This document shows, piece after piece, positions 17,942 to 25,938 of a stretch of DNA of 64,000 nt. Position 1 is the first letter of the stretch, and every line of letters starts with the position of its first letter. Location of the stretch: assembly GCF_001314875.1 (NCBI RefSeq), contig NZ_LJZS01000007.1, forward strand, positions 85,091-149,090, given 5' to 3'. The position numbers and the translations under genes were made by a program. The notes beneath the pieces are model-generated. The model saw only the letters and a program-made list of their open reading frames with translations, ran no database searches and was not told the origin of the DNA. The stretch is from Halomonas sp. HL-48. Its GTDB lineage: Bacteria > Pseudomonadota > Gammaproteobacteria > Pseudomonadales > Halomonadaceae.

Positions 17942-18640
17942 ATGAAAGCCATCGTGTTTGACGTATTTGGCACTATTGTCGATTGGCGCTCCAGCTTGAT
18001 TAAACAGTTCAAGGCGTTAGAGCAGGAATTGGGAATTGAGCTACCCAGTGAAGCGCTGACAGATCAATGGCGTCAGCATTATGCGCCTTCGATGGATCGG
18101 GTGCGTAAAGGCGAAATTCCGTGGGCGGGGTTGGATGATCTGCATCGGGAAAGCCTGTTTAAACTCCTCAATCAACATGGGGTGATGCTAGACGAGGCGA
18201 CCATTGATCGCGTCAATCACTTTTGGCACCAGTTAGACCCATGGCCGGATGTTCAGCGTGGCCTTCAAAAATTGAAAGAGCACACCATTATCGCCACCCT
18301 GACCAACGGCAATTTGTCGTTAATGGTGGACGTTGCCCGTTATGCCAAACTGCCATGGGACATGGTGTTTTGCGCCGAGCTATTCCAGCACTATAAACCT
18401 GACCCAGAGGTCTATTTAGGGGCTTGCCGCCTGCTTCGCCTGCCGCCAGAAGAGGTGATGCTATGCGCAGCGCACAATTACGATCTGGGGGCTGCCCGTG
18501 CATTGGGAATGAAAACGGCGTTTATACCTCGTCGCACAGAATATGGCCCGCAACAGCGCAAGGATTTAGAAGCAGAGCAAGCATGGGATTTTGTAGCTGA
18601 AGACCTCGTCGCGTTGAGTGAGCAGCTGAAAGGACACTAG
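17942..18640 (+). CDS. Type II haloacid dehalogenase (HAD superfamily)
   Basis: 232-residue HAD hydrolase of the (S)-2-haloacid dehalogenase type. The nucleophile Asp7 lies in IVFDVFGTIVDW; motif II is LTNGN; the motif III region has HYKPDPEVYLGA; and AAHNYDLGAARALGMKTAFI is the conserved C-terminal block. The predicted reaction is hydrolytic dehalogenation of 2-haloalkanoates, but many family members act on other substrates. AAGGAGACGTGA gives a strong ribosome binding site. It stands alone with no transporter or regulator partner nearby. Confidence 0.88.
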   Translation: MKAIVFDVFGTIVDWRSSLIKQFKALEQELGIELPSEALTDQWRQHYAPSMDRVRKGEIPWAGLDDLHRESLFKLLNQHGVMLDEATIDRVNHFWHQLDPWPDVQRGLQKLKEHTIIATLTNGNLSLMVDVARYAKLPWDMVFCAELFQHYKPDPEVYLGACRLLRLPPEEVMLCAAHNYDLGAARALGMKTAFIPRRTEYGPQQRKDLEAEQAWDFVAEDLVALSEQLKGH

Positions 18641-18805
18641 TCATTGGGTGTGTCCAAGAAGAGGCCCCTTCCCCGACGTTTAACCAAAACGTAGCCAACA
18701 AGATGGAACAGTCATGCACCCGTTAGCCGCCCAATGGAGAGTAAGGCTACTCAAAGATAGGCATATCCCGTTTCATCCTAACCTACAACCAGTGAGATCT
18801 CTTTA

Positions 18806-19237
18806 ATGCACTACCGCCCCATGACCATCGGCGACTATGACGCCACCATCGCGCTATGGAGCGAAAGTGAGGGCGTGCGGCTGCGCGATGCGGATTCCCG
18901 AGCGGGCATTGAGAAGTACCTGCTGCGCAATCCCGGTCTGAGCTTTGTGGCAGAAGAAGAAGGGCAACTGGTGGGGACGATCATGGCGGGCCACGACGGC
19001 AAGCGCGGCTATGTGCAGCACTTATCGGTGGCGGATTCCCACCGCCGCAAAGGCATCGCGACAGAGCTGGTAAGCCGTTGCCTGGAAGCGCTCAAAAACG
19101 AAGGCATTCTGAAATCGCACCTGATGATCCTCCCCGAGAACGAAGCGGCCAAACAATTCTGGGCCAGCCAGGGTTGGGCATGCCGTTCAGATATTCAGCT
19201 GTATTCGTTTGTGAATGGGGATAACCCGAACGTCTAG
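18806..19237 (+). CDS. GNAT family N-acetyltransferase
   Basis: 143-residue acetyltransferase. The acetyl-CoA pyrophosphate loop is RRKGIATELV (about residues 78-87), preceded by the strand VQHLSVADSHR; the last strand region is AAKQFWASQGW. Compact GNAT of the YpeA-like type; the acceptor is unknown. Single gene. Confidence 0.88.
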   Translation: MHYRPMTIGDYDATIALWSESEGVRLRDADSRAGIEKYLLRNPGLSFVAEEEGQLVGTIMAGHDGKRGYVQHLSVADSHRRKGIATELVSRCLEALKNEGILKSHLMILPENEAAKQFWASQGWACRSDIQLYSFVNGDNPNV

Positions 19238-19315
19238 CCATTATTCCATCCTGATGATCCAGATCATTCCCGCGTCTAAAGTGTATGGGGCGAGCATGGG
19301 ATTCAACGAACGTTG

Positions 19316-19696
19316 CTGCTAGGCTAATTTAACTAGAGTTAAAAAGCCGCAGGGAACAACCTAATGCCACAGGCACCACGCATTTCGATCCACCCCGTTA
19401 GCCAACGCGTGCAGGTGCATGTTGATGGCGAGCTGCTTGCCGACTCCACTCAGGCCCTTGAACTCTGCGAAACCGGCTACCCGCCACGGCGTTACATTCC
19501 ACGCGAAGACGTGAGGATGGATTTGCTTACCCCCTCAGAAACGACCACCCATTGCCCGTTCAAAGGCGACACGGTGTATTTCTCGCTGGGCGAAAACCAA
19601 GATATTGCCTGGAGCTACGAGCAGCCGATTGAAGGGATGGAAACGATAGCGGGTAGGTTGGCGTTTGGTGGGGGGAGAGAACGAATGATGTCTCTC
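19316..19696 (+). repeat. Long direct repeat containing DUF427 gene, copy 1
   Basis: Similarity to 24449-24836 begins in the untranslated leader (CTGCTA.GCTAATTT.ACTAGAG), runs through the whole coding sequence and continues a few bases past it (AGAGAACGAATGA). The copies are in the same orientation about 5.1 kb apart and enclose three genes. Confidence 0.85.
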
Positions 19697-19705
19697 GACT
19701 CGTAG
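19364..19705 (+). CDS. DUF427-family protein, copy 1
   Basis: 113-residue protein of the DUF427 family (PF04248). The family's small beta-rich fold is seen in VHVDGELLADSTQALEL, YPPRRYIPREDVRMDLL, CPFKGDTVYFSL and IAWSYEQP. Biochemical role unknown. Compared with the copy at 24500, an extra base in the run after GTTTGGTGG shifts the last codons, replacing the usual GGAENE ending with an eight- to ten-residue tail. The leader before the ATG, with CAGGGAA, is also duplicated. Confidence 0.85.
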   Translation: MPQAPRISIHPVSQRVQVHVDGELLADSTQALELCETGYPPRRYIPREDVRMDLLTPSETTTHCPFKGDTVYFSLGENQDIAWSYEQPIEGMETIAGRLAFGGGRERMMSLDS

Positions 19706-19913
19706 TGGCTATGTCGGAAAATCTAGCGAGCATGTTCATTGGGGATATGTAGCCGGACGATTATTTTTAAATCGTAAGAAGAAGGCGTCGCATGAGTTAC
19801 CGAAATAAAATTCTATGTTTATGTAGGTCTTGACTAATTAGTTTTTGAATAGCTGATAATGTATTAAAGCGTCTTTTTTAAATTAATTTAGAAAGCAAAT
19901 AAGGGTGTTTAAT
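19706..19913. promoter_or_regulatory. AT-rich leader of the SIR2-STAND gene
   Basis: 208 bp with markedly higher AT than the flanking genes. It contains several A/T runs and should carry the promoter of the downstream gene; AAGGG at 19901-19905 is its ribosome binding site. No clear -35/-10 pair or operator could be assigned. Confidence 0.4.
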
Positions 19914-22322
19914 ATGCCGATAGAAATCGATACGCTTGCTTCTAGGGTTGAGCCTGAAAAAAGCATACTTTTTTTCGGTGCAGGAGCTTCCATACCTTCC
20001 AACGCTCCCTCGGTTAACAAATTAATCAGCGCTTTGTCCGAGAAGTTTGGTATCGATAGCTCTGATTATGAACTATCTGAAATTACAGAGTTCATATGCG
20101 AATATAATGATCGGCGTGACCTGATACGTTTTCTTCGAGAAGTGTTTAAGAATGTAAGGCCTAGCGGAGGAATGTTAAATCTTCCCTTGTATAACTGGAG
20201 ATCGATATACACTACAAATTATGACAACATTGTTGAGGAGTCATATCGGAGAAAAGGAAAAGATTTAAAAGTATACACTTCAAATTTTGATTTTGACGCC
20301 ACAGCTGCACCTTCCTCTCAAAAATTATTTAAAGTGCATGGCACTTTAGAAAAAGACAAGTCCTTTGGTGACGCGTCTAAGATTGTGATAACGGAAAGTG
20401 ACTATCAGGACACTGAAGAATACAGGGAATACATCTACGATAGACTTAAAACAGATATTTCTGATTCAAGCTTAATAATAATTGGCTATTCTCTTAGTGA
20501 TCCAGCTATTAAAGAAATAGTAGAGCGTGCTTTAAAGTTAAAAAAGGAAAGTGTCTCAACTTGCAAGATATACCTCTTTATGTTCAAAGAAGACAATAAT
20601 AGGGCAAGGATGCTCGAGTCTAAGGGAGTGTCTGTTTGCTTTGGAGGTATCGATAGCTTCTTTAATAGTCTGAGCAGACATGCCCCTGACACCGATGTTG
20701 TGTATAGTACTGATAGTTCTACAATTGAAAAACATCCGGATCTTGTGCCAGTTACTTTTGTAGTAGAAGACTTAATAAACAGCGATTCTAATGTGAGTGC
20801 AATGTACAATGGATCACCTGCTACATATGCTGATATATCAAGTCAAATGACTTTTGATAGGACGATTGTAGACCTTCTGGGAGCAAAAGTCAGTGGTGAT
20901 GGACCCATTTTTTATACTATATTAGGAGCTAGTGGTGTCGGTAAAACTACTGCTGCTCGTCAATTTTTAAAATCTTTATATGATAGAGGGTTTGACTGTT
21001 TTGAGCATAATTCAGACTATGACTTCAATCCGGACGCGTGGTTGGATTATGCAAAAAGCAATGATAATGAAAGAAAAATAGTAGTTTTCGTTGATGACGC
21101 TCATTCTTATTTGAATAAAATTAATATTATAGCCGACCGGATCGCCGTAGAAGGAGTTAAAAATCTATATTTAGTATTAACTTCTGTAACAAATCAGTGG
21201 TTGCCTAGAGTGAAAAACCCCTCAATTTTCCGGCTCGGCATTGAGAAAAGGCTTGAACGTCTTGATAGAAAAGAAATCGAAAGCCTTATCTCATTGGTAG
21301 AAACTAATGCTGAGTTGAATCGATTGGCGGAAGAGTCTTTTAGTGGATTTTCAAGATACGAGCGGCGTCGGCGTCTTGTTGATAGATGCGATTCGGATAT
21401 GTTTGTTTGCTTGAAAAACATATTTGCGTCAGAAAAGTTTGATGACATAATACTGAGAGAATATTCTGAGCTCGACGATAATTCTCAAGAGATATACAGA
21501 CTTGTTGCTGCTATGGAAAATGCGGGAGTTCGTGTGCATCGCCAGTTGGTAATAAGAATGCTAACTGTTGACCCCTCAATGATTCCAGTTGTCCTTGCGA
21601 AACTTACTGACATTATAACAGAGTACACAGTAAGTGAAAGGGAAGGAATATATGGCTGGAAAGGTAGGCATAGTATTATCGTAGGAATAATAGCTAAATA
21701 TAAATTTGATGATAAAGAAGAGCTTTATAGACTTTTTGAGTCTGTTATAGATTCTATATCTCCTACATACGAGATCGAAATAAGAACTATAAGGGAGTTG
21801 TGCAGTGTGGATGGTGGTATCCAAAGCATACCTGATAAAGGTAAAAGGAATCATATTCTGCGAAGAATGATGTCGGTTGCTCCTGGTGAAAGACTACCTC
21901 GCCATCGTTTGATAAGAAATCTGATAGAGATGGGCGAGTTTGATAAGGCTGAAACTGAGATTAGGATATTTGAGAAAGACTTCCGTAGGGATCCTTCAGT
22001 GGAGAGATATAAGGTAAAGTTGATGGTCGAAAGGGCCCAGAAGACTCACGGGCTTATGCTTGAAGACAGGAGAGTAATACTCCAACATGCGTCCGAGCTA
22101 GCTGAAACGTTGGTTGAGCGTTACAGCGACAATAAGTATGTGTTGTCTTCTTTTTGTGATGTTGGAATAGCAATGTGTGAATTGTTTGGTAGCTTTGAGG
22201 TGATAGATCGCTCCCTTGAAAAATTAAAAAAAGCTGAGGCGATGATTGGCGACCCTGATATAAGTCGTTATGTAATAAAGTATGAAAGGAAGCTCGCATC
22301 ATTGCTTGATTTAAATGCGTAA
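19914..22322 (+). CDS. SIR2-domain STAND-like NTPase (candidate anti-phage protein)
   Basis: 802-residue protein with two recognisable modules. Residues ~15-230 form a SIR2-like NADase domain: GAGAS (22-26), TTNYD (100-104) and the catalytic-type His142 in FKVHG. Residues ~310-480 form a P-loop NTPase with Walker A GASGVGKTT (338-346) and Walker B VVFVDDAH (Asp394-395). The C-terminal ~320 residues are helical and may act as the sensor. SIR2 effectors fused to STAND-type NTPases are known in bacterial immunity (Avs/AVAST type 5 and relatives), where recognition of a phage protein triggers NAD+ depletion. AAGGG 8 bases before ATG 19914 decides the start over GTG 19905. AT-rich codon use unlike the neighbours shows horizontal transfer. 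It stands alone as a one-gene system between two DUF427 copies. Confidence 0.85.
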   Translation: MPIEIDTLASRVEPEKSILFFGAGASIPSNAPSVNKLISALSEKFGIDSSDYELSEITEFICEYNDRRDLIRFLREVFKNVRPSGGMLNLPLYNWRSIYTTNYDNIVEESYRRKGKDLKVYTSNFDFDATAAPSSQKLFKVHGTLEKDKSFGDASKIVITESDYQDTEEYREYIYDRLKTDISDSSLIIIGYSLSDPAIKEIVERALKLKKESVSTCKIYLFMFKEDNNRARMLESKGVSVCFGGIDSFFNSLSRHAPDTDVVYSTDSSTIEKHPDLVPVTFVVEDLINSDSNVSAMYNGSPATYADISSQMTFDRTIVDLLGAKVSGDGPIFYTILGASGVGKTTAARQFLKSLYDRGFDCFEHNSDYDFNPDAWLDYAKSNDNERKIVVFVDDAHSYLNKINIIADRIAVEGVKNLYLVLTSVTNQWLPRVKNPSIFRLGIEKRLERLDRKEIESLISLVETNAELNRLAEESFSGFSRYERRRRLVDRCDSDMFVCLKNIFASEKFDDIILREYSELDDNSQEIYRLVAAMENAGVRVHRQLVIRMLTVDPSMIPVVLAKLTDIITEYTVSEREGIYGWKGRHSIIVGIIAKYKFDDKEELYRLFESVIDSISPTYEIEIRTIRELCSVDGGIQSIPDKGKRNHILRRMMSVAPGERLPRHRLIRNLIEMGEFDKAETEIRIFEKDFRRDPSVERYKVKLMVERAQKTHGLMLEDRRVILQHASELAETLVERYSDNKYVLSSFCDVGIAMCELFGSFEVIDRSLEKLKKAEAMIGDPDISRYVIKYERKLASLLDLNA

Positions 22323-22901
22323 GATGCGCATTTAGTTCCGAAGATATAGTGAAGCATGAGCACCGTTTAGGGCCTGATCTAAAATACATGATATGTATTA
22401 GCCTCTCGCTATAGGCAGACCAGTTATACGACCGCTTTACATTTCAACTGTTCCTTCATTCTAAAGTAACGCATGCTAAGCGGCTTTTTAAAATAAGATA
22501 AATCTAAATTACTGCTTCAGGCTGACAACCTACGCCGTCACCACTAGCCCCGTTAATCTCGGCTTTGATTAGAACCTTCCATTCACTCTCAACGGGTGAC
22601 GTCGTGTGGTCATTCGCTTCCTAGACTACGGCCGTTACACGCCGTTGACCTGCCGGAAGTCTGTTTCCTATGGACGCATGACTTGGTTTGCCTGAGAGCG
22701 AGCGGGAAAAGGCAACCTTTTGCGCAGCACTGTTGCGTTTTCGGCATAATAGAGGCAAGGAGATTAATTTCCAACTACAATTAGTTACATAACATTGAGG
22801 CCGCCGGATGCGCTATGCCCAAGGACACATAGCGCATCCGCCGTCCCTCTGTCAGCGGTAATGAGCACTATTCAAGGGTGCGCATCACCATGGGGAACGC
22901 A
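22323..22901. other. Non-coding stretch between SIR2-STAND and DUF2235 genes
   Basis: 579 bp without a convincing gene. The first ~180 bp continue the AT-rich character of the SIR2-STAND gene; composition rises after about 22510. A strong 13-bp hairpin lies at 22805-22840. The middle section (22510-22750) is not obviously promoter DNA and could be decayed coding sequence, but I could not identify a parent gene in any frame. Confidence 0.4.
22805..22840. repeat. Perfect 13-bp hairpin before DUF2235 gene
   Basis: CGGATGCGCTATG and CATAGCGCATCCG form a perfect stem with a 10-base loop. No T-run follows on either strand, so it is not a standard terminator. It is 62 bp before the chosen start codon of the DUF2235 gene, so it may be an operator, an mRNA structure or a REP-like repeat. 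Confidence 0.6.
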
Positions 22902-23951
22902 ATGACAAAACAAAAACTGATCCTGCTCTTTGATGGGACCTGGAACGACCCTGAAGACCAGACGAATGTTTATCGTATTACGCGGCTTATCCATGATTAT
23001 GATGGTGGTGTTAAACAACGGTTCTATTACGACCCCGGTGTGGGTACCTCCAGGTTTCAGCGCATTAGCGGCGGTGCCTTCGGTGTCGGGCTGAGCCAAC
23101 ATTTACGGAAAGGCTATGACTGGCTTGCCAGGCGCTATAAAGAGGGCGATGAGATATGGATATTCGGGTTCAGCCGTGGTGCCTACACGGCCAGAAGCCT
23201 GGTGGGGCTGATACGAAAATGCGGGTTAATGCATGTGGTCACGCCAGGGTTGCTGGATAAGGCCGAAAGCATTTATCGGGACAAGGAACTGCACCCAGAC
23301 GCTGACGTTTGCACGGATTTCAAGAAAAGCTTCAGCCGCCAGCCGAGGATTCATTTCATGGGCATATGGGATACCGTTGGCGCGCTGGGCGTGCCCGGCA
23401 CCACCCTGTTTAAAAGCAAATACGATTGGCACGATACGGAGCTTTCCAGCATCGTCGATCATGCCTATCAAGCGATAGCGCTGGACGAGCACAGAGCGAC
23501 CTACAACGTCTCGCTCTGGACCAGCAAGGATGGCAAGCAAAAAGCTGGAAACCACGACGTAGAACAGCGCTGGTTCATCGGCGCCCACGCCAATGTAGGC
23601 GGCGGGTACGGCCCTAACGACACCCTGGCCGATATTTCGCTGAAGTGGATGTTAGGCAAGGCGGAAAAGGCAGGCCTGAAAGTGGCTCAATACGAGGTGC
23701 TTGAGGATGCCTGGAAGACAGCGCCAAGAGATTCTTTCAGCGAGTTTCTGAGGGGGATGTACGCCAAGTTCAAACGCCTTGGGAAGGCAGAAGACTGCCG
23801 ATTCTACCGGAAATATTCACAAGGCATGCAGGGAAAACCGGCGGTCAATATTTCAATCGATGACAGTGTCTGGATGCGCTGGGGCGATACAAGCTGTGAA
23901 TACCGACCACGCACCTTGACCGATGCCCAGCTGTCCCCTCCGGAGCAATAG
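22902..23951 (+). CDS. DUF2235 alpha/beta-hydrolase-like protein (Tle1-type lipase domain)
   Basis: 349-residue protein of family DUF2235 (PF09994). The N-terminus KLILLFDGTWNDPEDQTNVYR and the nucleophile elbow GFSRGAYTAR (Ser91) are diagnostic; IHFMGIWDTVGALG and RWFIGAHANVGGGY supply further active-site blocks. Members include type VI secretion phospholipase effectors (Tle1) but also many stand-alone cytosolic proteins. No VgrG, PAAR or immunity-like gene is adjacent, so an effector role is not supported here. Start 22902 follows GGGGA; an earlier GTG (22878) or ATG (22890) is possible. Confidence 0.88.
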   Translation: MTKQKLILLFDGTWNDPEDQTNVYRITRLIHDYDGGVKQRFYYDPGVGTSRFQRISGGAFGVGLSQHLRKGYDWLARRYKEGDEIWIFGFSRGAYTARSLVGLIRKCGLMHVVTPGLLDKAESIYRDKELHPDADVCTDFKKSFSRQPRIHFMGIWDTVGALGVPGTTLFKSKYDWHDTELSSIVDHAYQAIALDEHRATYNVSLWTSKDGKQKAGNHDVEQRWFIGAHANVGGGYGPNDTLADISLKWMLGKAEKAGLKVAQYEVLEDAWKTAPRDSFSEFLRGMYAKFKRLGKAEDCRFYRKYSQGMQGKPAVNISIDDSVWMRWGDTSCEYRPRTLTDAQLSPPEQ

Positions 23952-24046
23952 GCAGGGCAGGCAACCTTGATTGGCGTGGCACCATTCGCCAAGGCCGCCA
24001 GGGCGCAGTATAATAGCCCGCTAATCAAACCACAGAAGCCATTACT

Positions 24047-24382
24047 ATGTCGTGCCCGCCTTGCCCCCGTTGTCAGTCTGAATTTGTGTACCAGGACCAA
24101 AGCCTGTTCATCTGCCCCGAGTGCGCCCATGAATGGAACCCCGCCGAGGCCGCCGCTGAAGACGCGGTCACCGTCAAGGATGCCAACGGCACCCTGCTGG
24201 CAGAAGGCGACAAGGTCACGCTAATAAAAGACCTCAAAGTGAAAAGCAGCTCTCTCGTGCTCAAGATTGGCACAAAAGCCGTGATCAAACGGCTCAAGGA
24301 AGGCAAGGACCACCAACTGGACTGCAAAGTCGACGGCGCTGGCGACATGATGGTCACCGCCCAGTTTGTGAAGAAGGCCTGA
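24047..24382 (+). CDS. yjdM: PhnA/YjdM-family zinc-ribbon protein
   Basis: 111-residue protein formerly annotated as alkylphosphonate utilisation PhnA. The N-terminal zinc ribbon has two CxxC pairs (CPRC and CPEC); the C-terminal PhnA domain starts near [21 protein letters not shown]. Despite the name, no phosphonate-degrading genes are near and its real role is unclear. It is a separate GC-rich gene inside the interval between the two DUF427 copies. Confidence 0.92.
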   Translation: MSCPPCPRCQSEFVYQDQSLFICPECAHEWNPAEAAAEDAVTVKDANGTLLAEGDKVTLIKDLKVKSSSLVLKIGTKAVIKRLKEGKDHQLDCKVDGAGDMMVTAQFVKKA

Positions 24383-24448
24383 TTCCTCCCACCAATCCAT
24401 CCGTCACCGACTAAAAGCTAAGCTGCAAGGGTGTGTTTAACATAAGTT

Positions 24449-24836
24449 AACTGCTAAGCTAATTTTACTAGAGCGAAAATCGCCGCAGGGAACAACTTAA
24501 TGTCACATGCCCCTTGCATCGAGCTACACCCCGTTAACCAGCGCGTGCAGGTGCATGTTGATGGCAAGCTGCTTGCCGACTCCAATCAAGCCCTCGAACT
24601 CTGCGAAAACGGCTACCCGCCACGCCACTACTTCCCACGTGAAGACGTGCGCATGGATTTGCTGACCACCTCAGAAACGACCACTCATTGCCCGTTTAAA
24701 GGCGACACGGTGTATTTGTCGCTAGACGATCAACAAAACATTGCCTGGAGCTACGAGCAGCCGATTGAAGGGATGGAAGCGATAGCGGGTAGGGTGGCGT
24801 TTGGTGGGGCAGAGAACGAATGAGGTGTCTAGACCC
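24449..24836 (+). repeat. Long direct repeat containing DUF427 gene, copy 2
   Basis: Partner of 19316-19696. The leader, ribosome binding site and whole coding region match with scattered substitutions, showing an old duplication that included regulatory DNA. Confidence 0.85.
24500..24823 (+). CDS. DUF427-family protein, copy 2
   Basis: 107-residue paralogue of the protein at 19364, with the same blocks (VHVDGKLLADSNQALEL, CPFKGDTVYLSL, IAWSYEQPIEGMEAIAG) and the apparently ancestral C-terminus GGAENE. Differences are scattered, many at third codon positions, so both copies look maintained. It sits directly before the integron-like cassettes. Confidence 0.85.
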   Translation: MSHAPCIELHPVNQRVQVHVDGKLLADSNQALELCENGYPPRHYFPREDVRMDLLTTSETTTHCPFKGDTVYLSLDDQQNIAWSYEQPIEGMEAIAGRVAFGGAENE

Positions 24837-24993
24837 TGAGCGGACGTGCCTGGAAATGCCGCAGGCGCGCGAATTTTGGCTATACAGCCAAATGGAAATT
24901 CATAGCCCAAAGAATCATAGGCTTGGGAGAATCTGGCAGGTTGCATTTGGCGGAAAAAAGTGCCAGCACGTTCATTCAATCATAGAACGCACC

Positions 24994-25012
24994 GTCTAAT
25001 ACGCTGTTAGGC
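24994..25012 (+). other. Integron-type simple recombination site (attI-like or half attC)
   Basis: GTCTAAT, 5 bp, GTTAGGC: two inverted 7-bp integrase-type boxes with spacing as in an integron simple site. The right box is identical to the R' box of the attC at 25838-25922. No partner GCCTAAC arm was found upstream, so this is either an attI-like site or the surviving right half of an attC. Cassette 1 starts after its G. Confidence 0.5.
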
Positions 25013-25024
25013 CCTTGAAATACT

Positions 25025-25843
25025 ATGAGCCGTCCAAGTTCAAAAAAAAGAAAGCGGAAATCTAATCGGAAGGGTAAATCCGCTTCGAAAACGAAAAATG
25101 TTGTGGGCCTCAGTTCGCTTCATATCGATAATGAGAACAAACGAGTCGTTGTGTTCACGGAGGATATGCTTCTTAACCAGTTGCGACGTGATGGCCCGAA
25201 GATTGAAAAATCATTTGATAGATTATGTCAGGGGGAGTTAGTCCAGCTCAGCTCTTTAGTCAGCCGAACTGCAGGTTTGCTGTATTCTGGGCTCGCTATA
25301 GCCCAACAGAACAATGATGAAATTCGTGAAGCGTGTGCGATGCTTCTAATCAATGCGTCAAATTCCTTTGGCTCGGCTGTTGCTGTCCTTCGGATGGGAT
25401 ATGTGCTCCAACCCGGTATCATTCTTCGGTCTTTGCTGGAAGCGCTATCAACATCACTTCATTTACTTCAAAAACCCGAAGACCTAACGGCCTACGAAGA
25501 GCATAAACTGTCGTCTACAAAGACCATTGCTGCGGCCAAGAGAGCGCTGCCACCATTTGGCCAGCTTTATGGGCATTTTAGTGACAATTTTGTACACATC
25601 GGGCGTTTCCACAAAACAATAAACCCAGTTCGGGAATACGCAAAGGGCAACGAGGCTTTGGAGCTCAATCTAAGTTCCCTCCGAATCGCAGCATGGTTGC
25701 TGTATGTGACAACTGAACTGGCTTTTAACGAGTTGGTAAAGGAGCCAAGCTATTGGCAGCGTGTGGAGCAAGGCTATATGTACAATCCATCTGAGGCAGA
25801 AAAAGAGTGGATGACGGAATTCTTCGAGTTAGATTTGGCCTAA
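25025..25843 (+). CDS. Integron cassette gene 1, unknown function
   Basis: 272-residue protein with a very basic N-terminus (SKKRKRKSNRKGKSASKTK) followed by a mainly helical domain; it contains REACAMLLINASNSFGSAVAV and a HIGRF segment with preceding DNFV. It faintly resembles HEPN-like or DUF5677-type helical proteins, but I cannot assign it. Its stop codon TAA lies inside the left arm of the attC, and only 12 bp separate the upstream recombination box from the ATG: classic cassette packing without its own promoter. Lower GC than the host. The basic tail suggests nucleic-acid or ribosome contact. Confidence 0.75.
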   Translation: MSRPSSKKRKRKSNRKGKSASKTKNVVGLSSLHIDNENKRVVVFTEDMLLNQLRRDGPKIEKSFDRLCQGELVQLSSLVSRTAGLLYSGLAIAQQNNDEIREACAMLLINASNSFGSAVAVLRMGYVLQPGIILRSLLEALSTSLHLLQKPEDLTAYEEHKLSSTKTIAAAKRALPPFGQLYGHFSDNFVHIGRFHKTINPVREYAKGNEALELNLSSLRIAAWLLYVTTELAFNELVKEPSYWQRVEQGYMYNPSEAEKEWMTEFFELDLA

Positions 25844-25922
25844 CAAGGCCAGTCACGGCGACGCCTACTCCATTGCGGCTTCGCCTCCATTTCGTAGCCG
25901 CGCGTGCTGAGCGGCGTTAGGC
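25838..25922 (+). other. Integron attC site 1
   Basis: Outer boxes GCCTAAC (25838-25844) and GTTAGGC (25916-25922) are perfect inverted repeats bounding 85 bp of imperfect palindrome rich in GGC/GCC. It overlaps the stop codon of cassette gene 1 and lies 16 bp before cassette gene 2. Size and layout match attC (59-be) sites. Confidence 0.88.
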
Positions 25923-25938
25923 CTACAAGGGAGAAACT

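Noticed and set aside
22054..22389. 111-codon minus-strand frame over the end of the SIR2-STAND gene
   Set aside because: No ribosome binding site, no recognisable motifs, and fully overlapped by the real gene.
22510..22750. Possible decayed transposase between SIR2-STAND and DUF2235 genes
   Set aside because: All frames were read for DDE or other transposase motifs; stops interrupt each and nothing could be identified.
24836..25006. A full extra attC or cassette between DUF427 copy 2 and cassette 1
   Set aside because: No RYYYAAC left arm complementary to GTTAGGC was found; only the right-hand simple site is supported.
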